Positions 1 to 7,002 of a DNA stretch of 47,335 nt are shown here, piece by piece (within the stretch, counting starts at the first letter, position 1; each line of letters starts with the position of its first letter). Under the pieces are notes generated by a model that worked only from the letters and a program-made list of their open reading frames with translations, was not told the origin of the DNA and searched no databases. Origin of the DNA: Chloroflexota bacterium (GTDB lineage Bacteria > Chloroflexota > UBA6077 > SHYK01); contig SHYK01000008.1 in NCBI GenBank assembly GCA_009692845.1, positions 1 to 47,335 on the forward strand, written 5' to 3'. The position numbers and the translations under genes were made by a program.

Positions 1-1
1 A

Positions 2-568
2 TGGGCGTCATTCGTCGGCATGTCCACGAGTGATTTTTCATTTGACCCACACGGATGGCTTGAGGCGCAGCTTGGTCGAGAGTTGGATCGCGCCGGGATC
101 CGAGTGGGCCGCCTGAGTCGCTTCGACGATCGGACGAATGCGCTGGGGCCAATGCCCGGCGTAAAGGACTACATCGAGGCGGCGCGGCGATTTGGTTTTG
201 GGCTAGCAATAGCGTCGAGCTCGCCTCATTCCTGGGTGGACCGCCATTTGAAGCGGCTCGGCCTTTCCGAGCAGTTTCAGGCGATCCAGTGCCGAGAGGA
301 CGTGGCAAAGGGCAAGCCAGATCCGGATCTCTACCAGGCCGCCGTCGCGGCATTGGGTCTCGTGCCCGCCGAAGCAATCGCGATCGAGGATTCAGCGCCT
401 GGGGTTGCCGCGGCGAAGCGGGCCGGGCTCTACTGTATCGTGGTCCCGACGAACCTCACCCGCCGATCCTCGTTCGATCAAGCTGACCTGGTCATCGACT
501 CGCTGGCGACCCTCCCCCTGGAAGGGCTCTTGGCGAAGCTGAGGTCCGGAGGCCGCACCGAAAATTGA
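2..568 (+). CDS. HAD-superfamily hydrolase (beta-phosphoglucomutase-like), 5' end outside window
   Basis: A HAD subfamily IA phosphatase or phosphomutase, a cytosolic enzyme acting on small phosphorylated sugars or related metabolites. The reading frame is open to the window edge. An ATG lies at 20, but the residues before it (FVG) and after it fit the cap domain of the family, so the N-terminal DxDxT nucleophile motif must lie upstream. Visible parts are the second half of the cap, motif II (the ASSSP stretch), motif III (the KPDPDLY lysine) and motif IV (the IEDSAPG acidic pair) with the conserved AAKRAG segment. The C-terminus looks complete. It converges on the toxin gene 23 bases downstream. 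The substrate cannot be told from the sequence. Confidence 0.85.
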   Translation, partial: WASFVGMSTSDFSFDPHGWLEAQLGRELDRAGIRVGRLSRFDDRTNALGPMPGVKDYIEAARRFGFGLAIASSSPHSWVDRHLKRLGLSEQFQAIQCREDVAKGKPDPDLYQAAVAALGLVPAEAIAIEDSAPGVAAAKRAGLYCIVVPTNLTRRSSFDQADLVIDSLATLPLEGLLAKLRSGGRTEN

Positions 569-591
569 GACCCGATAAGGTCTGATCCGCC

Positions 592-882
592 TCAATTCCG
601 GTCATAGTGATAGCGAGCTTGCAGAAAATCAATTCGACGCTCGCGAACCAGATACACCAGGCGGTGCTCCTGGGTGATCCGGCGGGACCACGCACCCTCG
701 GTCAGATAGCGCAGCGGCTCTGGATTACCGATCCCCGAGAATGGGTCGCGCAACACCGCCTCGACGAGGTCGAGGATTCGGAGCGCCACCCGCCGATCGC
801 TTGCAACCCAATATCGAAGGTCTTCGCGAAATTCCGGTTGGAAGACGGGCTCGCGACGTTGGGGGTCAGAGTCCTGGACCAA
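592..882 (-). CDS. yoeB: Txe/YoeB family toxin, ribosome-dependent mRNA endonuclease
   Basis: A RelE-fold toxin of the YoeB family, which cleaves mRNA in the ribosomal A site when not bound by its antitoxin. The 96 residues show the family core: an N-terminal strand and helix ending in RRVALRILDLVEAVLRDPF, then GIGNPEPL, WSRRITQEHRLVY, and the C-terminal ARYHY motif holding the catalytic His-Tyr. The start is TTG, placed directly after the antitoxin stop codon (TAG then TTG, no gap), so translation is probably coupled to the antitoxin. No better start exists. About 12 extra N-terminal residues precede the conserved core. The pair looks intact. Confidence 0.9.
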   Translation of the reverse strand: MVQDSDPQRREPVFQPEFREDLRYWVASDRRVALRILDLVEAVLRDPFSGIGNPEPLRYLTEGAWSRRITQEHRLVYLVRERRIDFLQARYHYDRN

Positions 883-1170
883 CTAGCGCGGAACCTTGAG
901 ACCGAGCTCCTCCCGCAAAGCGTCGACATTGCTGACTGGCTCTGTCTCCTGCAGCGCTCGATTGAGTGCCGCAAGGAGGCGACGGGCGTTTTCAGGCGAC
1001 CGCAGCAGATGGGCAGTCTCGAGCAGGCTCTCGAGCTCATCCGCCGCGATTAGGGCAACGTCCTGGGTGCCCCGCCGCTTGATAATCACCGTCTCCCGTC
1101 CCTCTACGACTCGCGTCCACAAGCTCGCGAGGTTTGCTCTCGCCTGGCTATAAGTTGTCTCGATCGACAA
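883..1170 (-). CDS. yefM: YefM/Phd family antitoxin
   Basis: Antitoxin partner of the adjacent YoeB toxin. Phd/YefM proteins bind operator DNA with their N-terminal half and wrap the toxin with an unfolded C-terminal half. The protein begins SIETTYSQARANLASLWTRV, typical for the family, followed by the VIIKRRG strand. I chose the TTG at 1170 because a GGAAGG Shine-Dalgarno sequence sits at normal distance and the homology starts there. An upstream in-frame extension to 1260 has no family similarity. This gives 95 residues. The stop abuts the toxin start. It is probably autoregulated through the inverted repeat just upstream. Confidence 0.88.
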   Translation of the reverse strand: MSIETTYSQARANLASLWTRVVEGRETVIIKRRGTQDVALIAADELESLLETAHLLRSPENARRLLAALNRALQETEPVSNVDALREELGLKVPR

Positions 1171-1184
1171 AGGAGTTCCTTCCG

Positions 1185-1209
1185 ACTTGTACCGAACTAC
1201 TGTACAAGT
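1185..1209 (-). promoter_or_regulatory. Probable YefM-YoeB operator, inverted repeat
   Basis: Perfect 8-base arms ACTTGTAC (1185-1192) and GTACAAGT (1202-1209) are separated by 9 bases, 15 to 39 bases upstream of the antitoxin start. The right arm contains TGTACA (1201-1206). The known E. coli YefM operator is also built on TGTACA/TTGTACA cores, so autoregulatory binding is likely. No convincing -35 or -10 was assigned. Confidence 0.65.
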
Positions 1210-1328
1210 TTGGGATGGCAGGTCGGTCCCGTGCGACAATGCCGGCAGTCGGGCCCGCACGGCCCGTAAAGTGAGCTATCGTGGAAGGTCGGCGAGCAGT
1301 CCAGCACGTTGTTGGTGGGTGAGGCCCT

Positions 1329-1682
1329 TTGGAAGCGCAGATATTCGGCACTAAGAGCTGCAAGGAGACCCTGAAAGCGCTGCGTTTCTTCAAGGAACGG
1401 CGGATCAAGACCCATTTCGTCGACCTGGAGGCTCGAGCGGCGGCGGCCGGCGAGCTGCGCAAGTTTGGTCAAAAATTCGGCTGGGGAGCCCTGATCGATC
1501 TGAAGAGCAAGCGTTTCGCCGACCGCCATTTTCACCCGAACAGCTTCGATGAAAGCCAGATCCTTCCCTTGCTGGAAGCGGACCCGCTTCTGCTCGTCAC
1601 CCCACTGGTCCGCTCAGGCAACCAGATCGCGGTAGGCTGGGATGAGCAGCTCTGGCGCACCCTCCTCAGGGCTGCCGGCTGA
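1329..1682 (+). CDS. ArsC/Spx-family thioredoxin-fold protein
   Basis: A small cytosolic protein of the ArsC/Spx/YffB group, thioredoxin-like proteins with one N-terminal active cysteine. The 117 residues begin with a TTG start, then a beta strand and the GTKSCKET loop with the single Cys11, followed by a family-typical mixed region and the C-terminal TPLVRSGNQIAVGWDE motif, which resembles the RPLV segment of ArsC. The arginine normally following CxxxR in true arsenate reductases is not in the expected position, so arsenate reduction is not assured. It could be a glutaredoxin-dependent reductase of unknown substrate. It is divergent from the yefM-yoeB pair and appears single. Confidence 0.75.
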   Translation: MEAQIFGTKSCKETLKALRFFKERRIKTHFVDLEARAAAAGELRKFGQKFGWGALIDLKSKRFADRHFHPNSFDESQILPLLEADPLLLVTPLVRSGNQIAVGWDEQLWRTLLRAAG

Positions 1683-1783
1683 CCGGCAGTCTGAAGCGAT
1701 GCAATCGAGAGAAGCGACGGATCGCGGCTGTCTTCTGGCCCGGGCCGGTGTTGAATCGGGCGGCAGTGGCGCCCTGCTCCTGG

Positions 1784-1813
1784 GTCAGTTGTGGTTCAGT
1801 CAGTTGTGGTTCA
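1784..1813 (+). repeat. Perfect 15-bp tandem duplication
   Basis: The unit GTCAGTTGTGGTTCA occurs twice head to tail (1784-1798 and 1799-1813) in the 5' region of the decayed nitroreductase gene, about 25 bases before its start. It looks like a replication-slippage duplication. Confidence 0.8.
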
Positions 1814-1839
1814 ATGAAGTCGATATCGGAGGGGAACCC

Positions 1840-2258
1840 TTGAGCAGACCTAATGACTTCAACCGTAGAAATATCGAAGAGGTTCGGGCCACCGGCGGAA
1901 AGGAGAGCGGTCCCTTTACTGGCCGCCCCATACTGTTGCTGACGACAACCGGTGCGAAATCCGGCAATCACCAACCACGCCGCTCATGTATATGAAGGAT
2001 GGCGACCGCCTGGTCGTATTTGCCTCGAAGGGCGGCGCGCCCACCAACCCCGACTGGTACCACAACCTGCTGGCCAACCCGGAGGTCACCGTCGAGGTCG
2101 GGACGGAGACCTATCAGGCCGACGCCGCGCCGGCGAATGGGTCTGAGCACGACGAGCTCTACACCCGCCAAGCGCGGGATTACCCGCAGTTCGGCGAATA
2201 TCAGCCAGTATCAAGCTCTTCGCCAGGCCGCGGCCCTCGGCTCCGGTGCCCCCAATAA
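1840..2258 (+). pseudogene. Deazaflavin (F420)-dependent nitroreductase family, frameshifted
   Basis: A member of the DDN-type split-barrel family, which uses reduced coenzyme F420 to reduce quinones or nitro compounds. A TTG start at 1840 follows a strong GGAGGGG Shine-Dalgarno. The first frame reads SRPNDFNRRNIEEV up to TTTGAKSGNH, then is lost at about 1968-1976. The next frame carries the rest of the same domain: TPLMYMKDGDRLVVFASKGG, PDWYHNLLANPEVTVEVGTE and RQARDYPQFGEYQ. Restoring one base joins the two halves without loss. Family similarity ends at about 2204, a few residues before the usual C-terminus, where the sequence runs into an inverted gene fragment. It is therefore both frameshifted and clipped. 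Confidence 0.8.
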
Positions 2259-2277
2259 TCGCAATCGTCCCAATCAT
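2221..2277 (-). pseudogene. N-terminal stub of F420:NADPH oxidoreductase (npdG/fno)
   Basis: Read leftward from ATG 2277, the first 19 codons give MIGTIAIIGGTGAEGRGLA, the characteristic NADP-binding start of F420-dependent NADP reductase. Similarity stops after GLA and the frame then reads the antisense of the nitroreductase. Only about 19 of some 210 to 230 codons remain. The enzyme would recycle F420H2 with NADPH, so its loss next to a broken F420 nitroreductase is functionally coherent. The assignment rests on a short but distinctive motif. Confidence 0.65.
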
Positions 2278-2320
2278 TGCGTCCTAGGATAGTCGAGAAC
2301 CGCCCGGGACGCCGCCTCCG

Positions 2321-3877
2321 CTAGGACCGAGAGAGGGCGAAGGCCGCAAATGCGAAGCGACTGTCGGTGGCATTCATCGCGCCCTGCAGCTGCGCTGCGG
2401 ACATCTGGCGGTTGAACCCGGGGCCGTCGGAGTCCAGGGGATCGTTGTACACGAAGCTGTCTCCGTTCAGGCCGGTGAGGATCATGTAGTGGTCGCCAAA
2501 ATAGGGATAAAATGCGCGCCCGGGAAGCGCGCGCAACCGAACCTGGGCGATGACCGGCCGCCCGGCGCGCAACTGCTCTCGGATATCGTTCACCGACCAC
2601 CGTTTCACTTGATTGCCGTCGAACAACCCGAGCGCTCGCGCCCCATTGTTGGTCGCGGTGCGGGCCAGCGCGTCGATGAGCGTGCCAACACTATTTCCGC
2701 TGAATCCCTGGGCATTGAGGACCTGGCGCCGAAGCTCGGTGGACGAGAGATTGATCCCGAGCGAGGCCAACCCCATGCCGAGGCTGACTGGTCCGCAATT
2801 AGCGCCCTGCCACGGTGAACCGTCGAGCTGGGAACGGTACGGCACGAAAATCTGCGGCACTTGCAGGGAAAAACCGGACGGCCCGGCCCCGGGCAGGATG
2901 AGCTGCATTCCGGACTGCACCAGGTCCACGCTCTCGATGTGGTTGAACTCGAGGATGGGGTAGATGTCCAGCCCGAATCGTTCGGCGACCCCGGACAGGG
3001 TGTCGCCAGGCTCCACTCGGTACAGCAAGCCGGATACGGGCAGCACCAGGAGCTTCTCGCCGACTCGGATCTGGTCGGCATCCGCAAGCCTGGGATTGTT
3101 GTTCACGATCGTGTCGACGTCGATGCCGAGGCGCCAGGCAATCTCAGTGAGGTTATCCCCCGGGCGCACCTCATACATGATCGGCTCGACCGGGCGCTGA
3201 GCCCCAAACGGGAGCGAGAACGCGGAAGCATCGTCGCCGGAAATGTTGCCGATCGACCCCGGGGCCAGGCGGTCCGGCTGCACGAGGTTGGGCGGAAGTA
3301 AGACCCACTCGCGGCCCAGTGGCTGATCGAAGGCCTGGGCTTCAATCCCGTTGTAGGCACCGAGCACCGTCACGTCGACCGCATAGCTGCCAGCTAGAGC
3401 AGCCAGAGTCGTCGCGGCATCGGCACGCTGGGCGCTCGTCCCGGCCGGCGGGATGCGCCAGGCCTGACCGACCTGGATGAGGTTGAGATCCTCGATATCG
3501 TTGGCGAGGCGGGGTACTTCGATTGAAGAGTCAAAGCGCGTGGCGATCGCCAGCAGCGTGTCATCTTCCACGACTTCGTACATGAGGGGAAGAGCCGGAG
3601 CCAGAATCGTCGGGTCCTTCTCCGACGTCGCGGCGAGAGGGCCCGCCGCAATAGGGGTGGCCGAAGGTGACGGCGCGCCATGGATGGCGAAGCCGAGAGC
3701 CATCGCCACCAGCAGGAGTGCTCCCCCGCCCGCAAGCCAGGCGAGGGCGGGGCCATTCGGCCATTGCAAGAGTGCGGTCGAGGGCCATCCAGGCCGGATC
3801 GACCTTAGCCGCGCGGGTTGGATAAGTGAACTGGGACCGCTCCCAAAGGAGCTGGTCTTCCCGAGGAAAGGAAACAC
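2321..3877 (-). CDS. Membrane-anchored LysM protein with C39-like papain-fold peptidase domain
   Basis: A 518-residue surface protein. After a short cytosolic segment there is one transmembrane helix (about residues 46-66), then an external part with LysM domains at about 99-144, 233-280 and 284-330, and a degenerate LysM-like unit at about 157-197. LysM modules bind peptidoglycan-type glycans. The C-terminal domain (about 340-515) is of the peptidase C39-like type: Cys361 in NCGPVSLG, His463 in GDHYMILTG, and an acidic NDP motif soon after make a plausible catalytic triad. The start is GTG at 3877. A role in cell-wall remodelling or processing of exported peptides is likely; the substrate is unknown. 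Confidence 0.85.
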   Translation of the reverse strand: MFPFLGKTSSFGSGPSSLIQPARLRSIRPGWPSTALLQWPNGPALAWLAGGGALLLVAMALGFAIHGAPSPSATPIAAGPLAATSEKDPTILAPALPLMYEVVEDDTLLAIATRFDSSIEVPRLANDIEDLNLIQVGQAWRIPPAGTSAQRADAATTLAALAGSYAVDVTVLGAYNGIEAQAFDQPLGREWVLLPPNLVQPDRLAPGSIGNISGDDASAFSLPFGAQRPVEPIMYEVRPGDNLTEIAWRLGIDVDTIVNNNPRLADADQIRVGEKLLVLPVSGLLYRVEPGDTLSGVAERFGLDIYPILEFNHIESVDLVQSGMQLILPGAGPSGFSLQVPQIFVPYRSQLDGSPWQGANCGPVSLGMGLASLGINLSSTELRRQVLNAQGFSGNSVGTLIDALARTATNNGARALGLFDGNQVKRWSVNDIREQLRAGRPVIAQVRLRALPGRAFYPYFGDHYMILTGLNGDSFVYNDPLDSDGPGFNRQMSAAQLQGAMNATDSRFAFAAFALSRS

Positions 3878-3908
3878 ACGAGTTAGGCTAATGGAAAACA
3901 GCTAGGGT

Positions 3909-4196
3909 TTAGGGGGAACCCTGCTCGGCGAGATGGAGCGCGCGCTCGGCTTCGGCCAGCCGGAGCTGGGCCTCCCGGAATCGGCCCAGTGCCTCAGGAC
4001 CAGGGGAGTCCATCGCGAATTGGTCTGCCGCCTCGCACAGATCTTTGCTCTGACGGACCAGCAGTTGAACCTCCTCCAGCGTCTGACTGGAGGCGATCCG
4101 GACCGCAGCCAACTCGAGCATTTCCTGGGAGGCGCCTGAGTTTGACGTAACGAATGGTCTTGGTGGACGCCGGTACTGTTGACGTCGTTTGGGCAT
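3909..4196 (-). CDS. Small helical protein of unknown function
   Basis: A 95-residue protein that I do not recognise. A clear AGAGGAG Shine-Dalgarno sits six bases before its ATG, which supports a real gene. The first 20 residues are basic and proline-rich (KRRQQYRRPPRP), the rest is predicted helical, with heptad-like stretches such as LEEVQLLVRQSKDL and REAQLRLAEAERALHLAEQ that could form a coiled coil or helical hairpin. It has one cysteine and no transmembrane segment. It lies 31 bases upstream of the LysM-peptidase gene on the same strand and may be co-transcribed with it. Confidence 0.7.
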   Translation of the reverse strand: MPKRRQQYRRPPRPFVTSNSGASQEMLELAAVRIASSQTLEEVQLLVRQSKDLCEAADQFAMDSPGPEALGRFREAQLRLAEAERALHLAEQGSP

Positions 4197-4256
4197 ATGA
4201 CTCCTCTGAGAGAATTCGGCTTGATCAGGACCTCGCTGGCGGCCCGCGGCCGACCG

Positions 4257-4826
4257 TTAACGGAGTTGGCGGCGCATGTTCCAGGGTCCGCTACCGGAGC
4301 TCGCCTCGATAGCCCACTTCAACTGAAGGACGTTTTCCAACAGCAGCTTTTGGAAGGCCGCGGCGGTTATCGAGCCGCCGGTGACCTCGACTGCCACGGT
4401 GTACCGGGTCCCGCTCCCTTCCCGTACGAAGCGGTGAACCTCCTGGACCTCGACCCCACCGTTTCGTTCCACAATTCCCAGCAGGCGGGCGGGCTCGTAC
4501 TCGGTGACCTCGAGATCCCACTGCTCAGTCGCATCTTCTTTGCCGCTCCGCACTTCGGTGCAGTGGCTACCCACGCAGATGGGACCGGTTCCTTCAAGGC
4601 TCGCGGAGACGACCCCCCGACGCCACTCGGGGCCATTGGAGAGCAGGCTGCGGTAGCCGAATACCGTCTCACATGAGCGGTCGATGATCACGGTCTGGGC
4701 CAACTTGACCACCTTGGGCGGGGGGGTTGCTACTGGCACCACTGGACCGGACTCAAGATCGGACGGTATCAGGATGGCGGGCACTAGTAGGATCGGGACG
4801 GACTCGGGAGGAAGCTCAGAAGCCAT
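4257..4826 (-). CDS. SRPBCC/polyketide cyclase-like domain protein
   Basis: About 189 residues. An N-terminal extension (about 40 residues, rich in Pro, Val and Ile) precedes a START/SRPBCC fold with its usual marks: KLAQTVIIDRSCETVFGY at the start, EWRRGVVSASL, a central strand series ending in LEVTEYEPARLLGIVE, and a long C-terminal helix. Such domains bind hydrophobic ligands and many have no known substrate. The ATG at 4826 overlaps the stop codon of the upstream small gene by one base (TGATG), so the two are translationally coupled. The neighbouring leftward genes at 3909 and 2321 may belong to the same transcript. Confidence 0.8.
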   Translation of the reverse strand: MASELPPESVPILLVPAILIPSDLESGPVVPVATPPPKVVKLAQTVIIDRSCETVFGYRSLLSNGPEWRRGVVSASLEGTGPICVGSHCTEVRSGKEDATEQWDLEVTEYEPARLLGIVERNGGVEVQEVHRFVREGSGTRYTVAVEVTGGSITAAAFQKLLLENVLQLKWAIEASSGSGPWNMRRQLR

Positions 4827-4954
4827 CACGACGACGGATTGGTCTTAAGAGTCTCGCGCTCCCGAACCTCATGCGGCCGGTTTCCAGTCTTGCTGGTCTT
4901 GGGTTTCTTGGCGCTGGCTTTACCGGAGTCGTGTCCCTTGTCTTTTCCTGGCAT
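4826..4954 (-). CDS. Short basic protein of unknown function
   Basis: A 42-residue, lysine-rich protein (PGKDKGHDSGKASAKKPKTSK) with no predicted fold. A near-perfect Shine-Dalgarno (AGGAGGAGA) lies upstream of the ATG at 4954, which decides this start over a longer in-frame possibility beginning at 5008. Its stop overlaps the start of the SRPBCC gene. The composition resembles disordered nucleic-acid-binding or stress-induced small proteins, but no family is recognised. Confidence 0.65.
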   Translation of the reverse strand: MPGKDKGHDSGKASAKKPKTSKTGNRPHEVRERETLKTNPSS

Positions 4955-5008
4955 GTTCGTCTCCTCCTGTCTCAGTCCGAGCCGCGCCTTGGTTAGGCGG
5001 CCGAACAA

Positions 5009-5089
5009 GTCGTTCGCCCTGAGCTTGCCTTGCCCTGAGCCCGTCGATGGGGCGGTTCGAACGAGTGCAAGCGGCTCAGCACGAACGAC
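5009..5089. repeat. REP/MITE-like inverted-repeat element
   Basis: The ends GTCGTTCGCCCTGAGC (5009-5024) and GCTCAGCACGAACGAC (5074-5089) are inverted copies with two mismatches. Inside, a second CCCTGAGC core is followed by GTCGATGGGGC. The style (CCTGAGC with GTCGAAGG-like parts) matches short intergenic palindromic elements common in bacterial genomes. It fills the gap between the cold shock gene and the small basic gene and may act as a transcript end. Confidence 0.6.
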
Positions 5090-5123
5090 TGCTCATGCTT
5101 CCAATGCTTGGTCGACTCGCCCG

Positions 5124-5342
5124 CTAGGCAGCGGCAACCCGGGTTGCTTTCGGGGTGCCTCGCCGTTCGTCGGTTCCGACTTCATAGTTTACTGTCTGAC
5201 CTTCCTGAAGGCCGTCATACAGATTGCCCTCGACATCGACGCGGTGGAAGAAGAGATCTTTGCCCTCTTCGCCGCCGCCCTCCGGCAAAATGAAGCCGAA
5301 GCCACGGTCGCGTACGAGTTTCTTGATCTGTCCCTGTGCCAT
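5124..5342 (-). CDS. csp: Cold shock domain protein
   Basis: A 72-residue single cold shock domain (OB fold) that binds single-stranded RNA or DNA and acts as an RNA chaperone. RNP1 is present as RGFGFI and RNP2 as DLFFH, followed by EGQTVNYEV and a short alanine tail. Length and motif order are standard. AAGGAG lies upstream of the ATG at 5342. An insertion of GGGEEGK between RNP1 and RNP2 is common in the family. It is divergent from the winged-helix gene at 5452. Confidence 0.92.
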   Translation of the reverse strand: MAQGQIKKLVRDRGFGFILPEGGGEEGKDLFFHRVDVEGNLYDGLQEGQTVNYEVGTDERRGTPKATRVAAA

Positions 5343-5451
5343 TTTCCGTTCTCCTTGCCCCTTCTCAGACTTTCTCGAAGGAGCCTTGAACCATGATAAC
5401 AGTTACATGCATCGAATATCATGTGTTGATCATTCGCTTGGGGCGTGAGTA

Positions 5452-5796
5452 GTGAGACCGTGGAGCTTTTTGACTCACCATGCGCTGGTGCTGGTCTATA
5501 TCGGGCGGCGGCCCGAGAGCACCGGCCGGGCGATCGCCGAAGCGGTGGGCGTGACCGAACGAGCAACCCGCGCTATTCTCGACGATCTCGAGGAAGCGGG
5601 TTATATCGAGCGCGAGCGGATCGGGAGGCGTAATCGTTACCACGTCGACATCCACCGTCCGGTGACCCGGATCCAGGACCATGACCTGACGGTGGGTCAG
5701 ATCCTGCAGATCCTCGAGCGTGAAGAGCCGACGACCGAGCAGTCGGGGGACGCCGTCGCTTCTTCCGCCGTCGCTTCCGCCGTCGCGCCAATGTAG
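5452..5796 (+). CDS. Winged helix-turn-helix (MarR-like) transcriptional regulator
   Basis: A 114-residue DNA-binding protein with a GTG start. The first 65 residues form a winged helix: LTHHALVLVYIGRRPESTGRAIAEAVGVTERATRAILDDLEEAGYIERERIGRRNRYHV, where the second and third helices make the reading head and RRNRYHV the wing. A short linker follows, then a low-complexity tail of Ala, Ser and Val encoded by imperfect repeats of CCGTCGCTTC. Related regulators usually sense small ligands or act on neighbouring stress genes. It lies upstream of a universal stress gene on the same strand, but 180 bases separate them. Confidence 0.82.
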   Translation: MRPWSFLTHHALVLVYIGRRPESTGRAIAEAVGVTERATRAILDDLEEAGYIERERIGRRNRYHVDIHRPVTRIQDHDLTVGQILQILEREEPTTEQSGDAVASSAVASAVAPM

Positions 5797-5976
5797 CTGA
5801 AGCTTGGTCCGCACCTCGCGAGTGGCCGGGTAAACCCCCAAACCTCACCGTCGCCGACTTCCGCAAGCCTTCCCGCCGGCCTGCTTGCCACCGTTTGAGA
5901 GCAAGCATAGACTAGCGACGCGCGGCGAAAGAGCCACGCAGCGCAGACCAATCAAGCGCCAAGGTAGGAACCCGCC

Positions 5977-6819
5977 ATGCTCCAACGAATCCTGGTGCCC
6001 ACCGATGGCTCTCCCGAGAGCGAGAAGCCCGTCCCGATCGCGGCTCAGCTTGCCCAGGCCCAGGGCGGCGAGGTCATGTTGGTGAGCGTGGTCGAACGCC
6101 CCAGCTTCACCGGCAGCGAAGAAGGCTACGCGATGCCGCCAGACATTTATCAGGCCATGGTCGATGCAATGGAAGGTGGGACCCGTCAGGCGCTGGAGAA
6201 GCTCCAGGCCGTGCTGCAGTCGCAAAGCATCCCGGTCTCAGCCACGATCCTTAGAGGCCAGGCAGCGTCGAGCCTGCTCGACTACGAAAAGAAATACAAC
6301 CCAGATCTCGTGGTGATGGCCAGCCACGGCCGCACCGGCTTGGCCCGCTTCGCCATGGGGAGCGTCACTGGCCGACTGGTGCGGGATGGCACTGCGCCCG
6401 TGCTGGTCACTCGCATGTCGACCGAGTTCAGCGGCTCTCTCGATCGGGCGCTGGTGATGCTGGACGGTTCGGGGCGGGCGGAGGAGTCACTTCCATTAGT
6501 AGAAAGTCTGGCTGGCAAGCCGTTCAAGCAGATCAAGCTCTTTCGGGTCGTCCCCAACCCGGCCGACCGCTCTGCCGCCCACACGTATCTGGAAGGGGTG
6601 GCCGCCCGGTTCACCAAGACGGGAGTGGACACCGAGATCGTCGTCGACATAGGTGACCCCCGCCCGACCATTGAGCGGGCCGCGAAGGACGCCGATTTGG
6701 TCGTGCTCTGCACCCGAGGCGAGGGCGGTTTTGATCGGCTCCGCCACGGCAGTGTGGCCGACCACGTGCTGCGCGGCCTCGGCACGCCAACCCTCCTCGT
6801 CCGTACCGCCGATCGCTAG
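5977..6819 (+). CDS. Universal stress protein, two tandem UspA domains
   Basis: A 280-residue cytosolic stress protein made of two UspA folds. The first domain (about 1-142) starts MLQRILVPTDGSPESE and has the ATP-binding loop near its end: MASHGRTGLARFAMGSVTGRLVRDGTAPVLVTR, matching the G-2x-G-9x-G(S/T) pattern. The second domain (about 150-278) is more divergent, ending in CTRGEGGFDRLRHGSVADHVLRGLGTPTLLVR. Tandem Usp proteins usually bind ATP or AMP and support survival under stress. The ATG follows an AGGTAGGA Shine-Dalgarno. It is probably a single gene. Confidence 0.92.
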   Translation: MLQRILVPTDGSPESEKPVPIAAQLAQAQGGEVMLVSVVERPSFTGSEEGYAMPPDIYQAMVDAMEGGTRQALEKLQAVLQSQSIPVSATILRGQAASSLLDYEKKYNPDLVVMASHGRTGLARFAMGSVTGRLVRDGTAPVLVTRMSTEFSGSLDRALVMLDGSGRAEESLPLVESLAGKPFKQIKLFRVVPNPADRSAAHTYLEGVAARFTKTGVDTEIVVDIGDPRPTIERAAKDADLVVLCTRGEGGFDRLRHGSVADHVLRGLGTPTLLVRTADR

Positions 6820-6842
6820 GGCCTAAGTAGGCGGACAGTCCA

Positions 6843-6998
6843 ATGATGCCCAGTGCGCGGCTGCAGCAGCAGATCGAGCGACTGCTGGATCAAGCCGAAC
6901 AGGCCATCGACCGCGGGGACTGGGCGGTCGACCGCTGCATCTCGAACTCTCTCGCCCGGAGGAGGGTTGTGGAGAGGCGAAGCTCGTCTTACTCTTAG
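6843..6998 (+). pseudogene. N-terminal stub of a TPR-containing protein
   Basis: A short open frame of about 51 codons after the Usp gene begins MMPSARLQQQIERLLDQAEQAIDRGDWA, which matches the opening helix pair of TPR-bearing proteins (often fused to cyclases) in Chloroflexota-type genomes. Similarity ends after about 28 codons and the rest (basic, Ser/Arg-rich) looks like noncoding sequence. The full protein would be hundreds of residues, so only a stub remains. It converges on the interrupted YCII-type gene. Confidence 0.5.
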
Positions 6999-7002
6999 TT
7001 GG

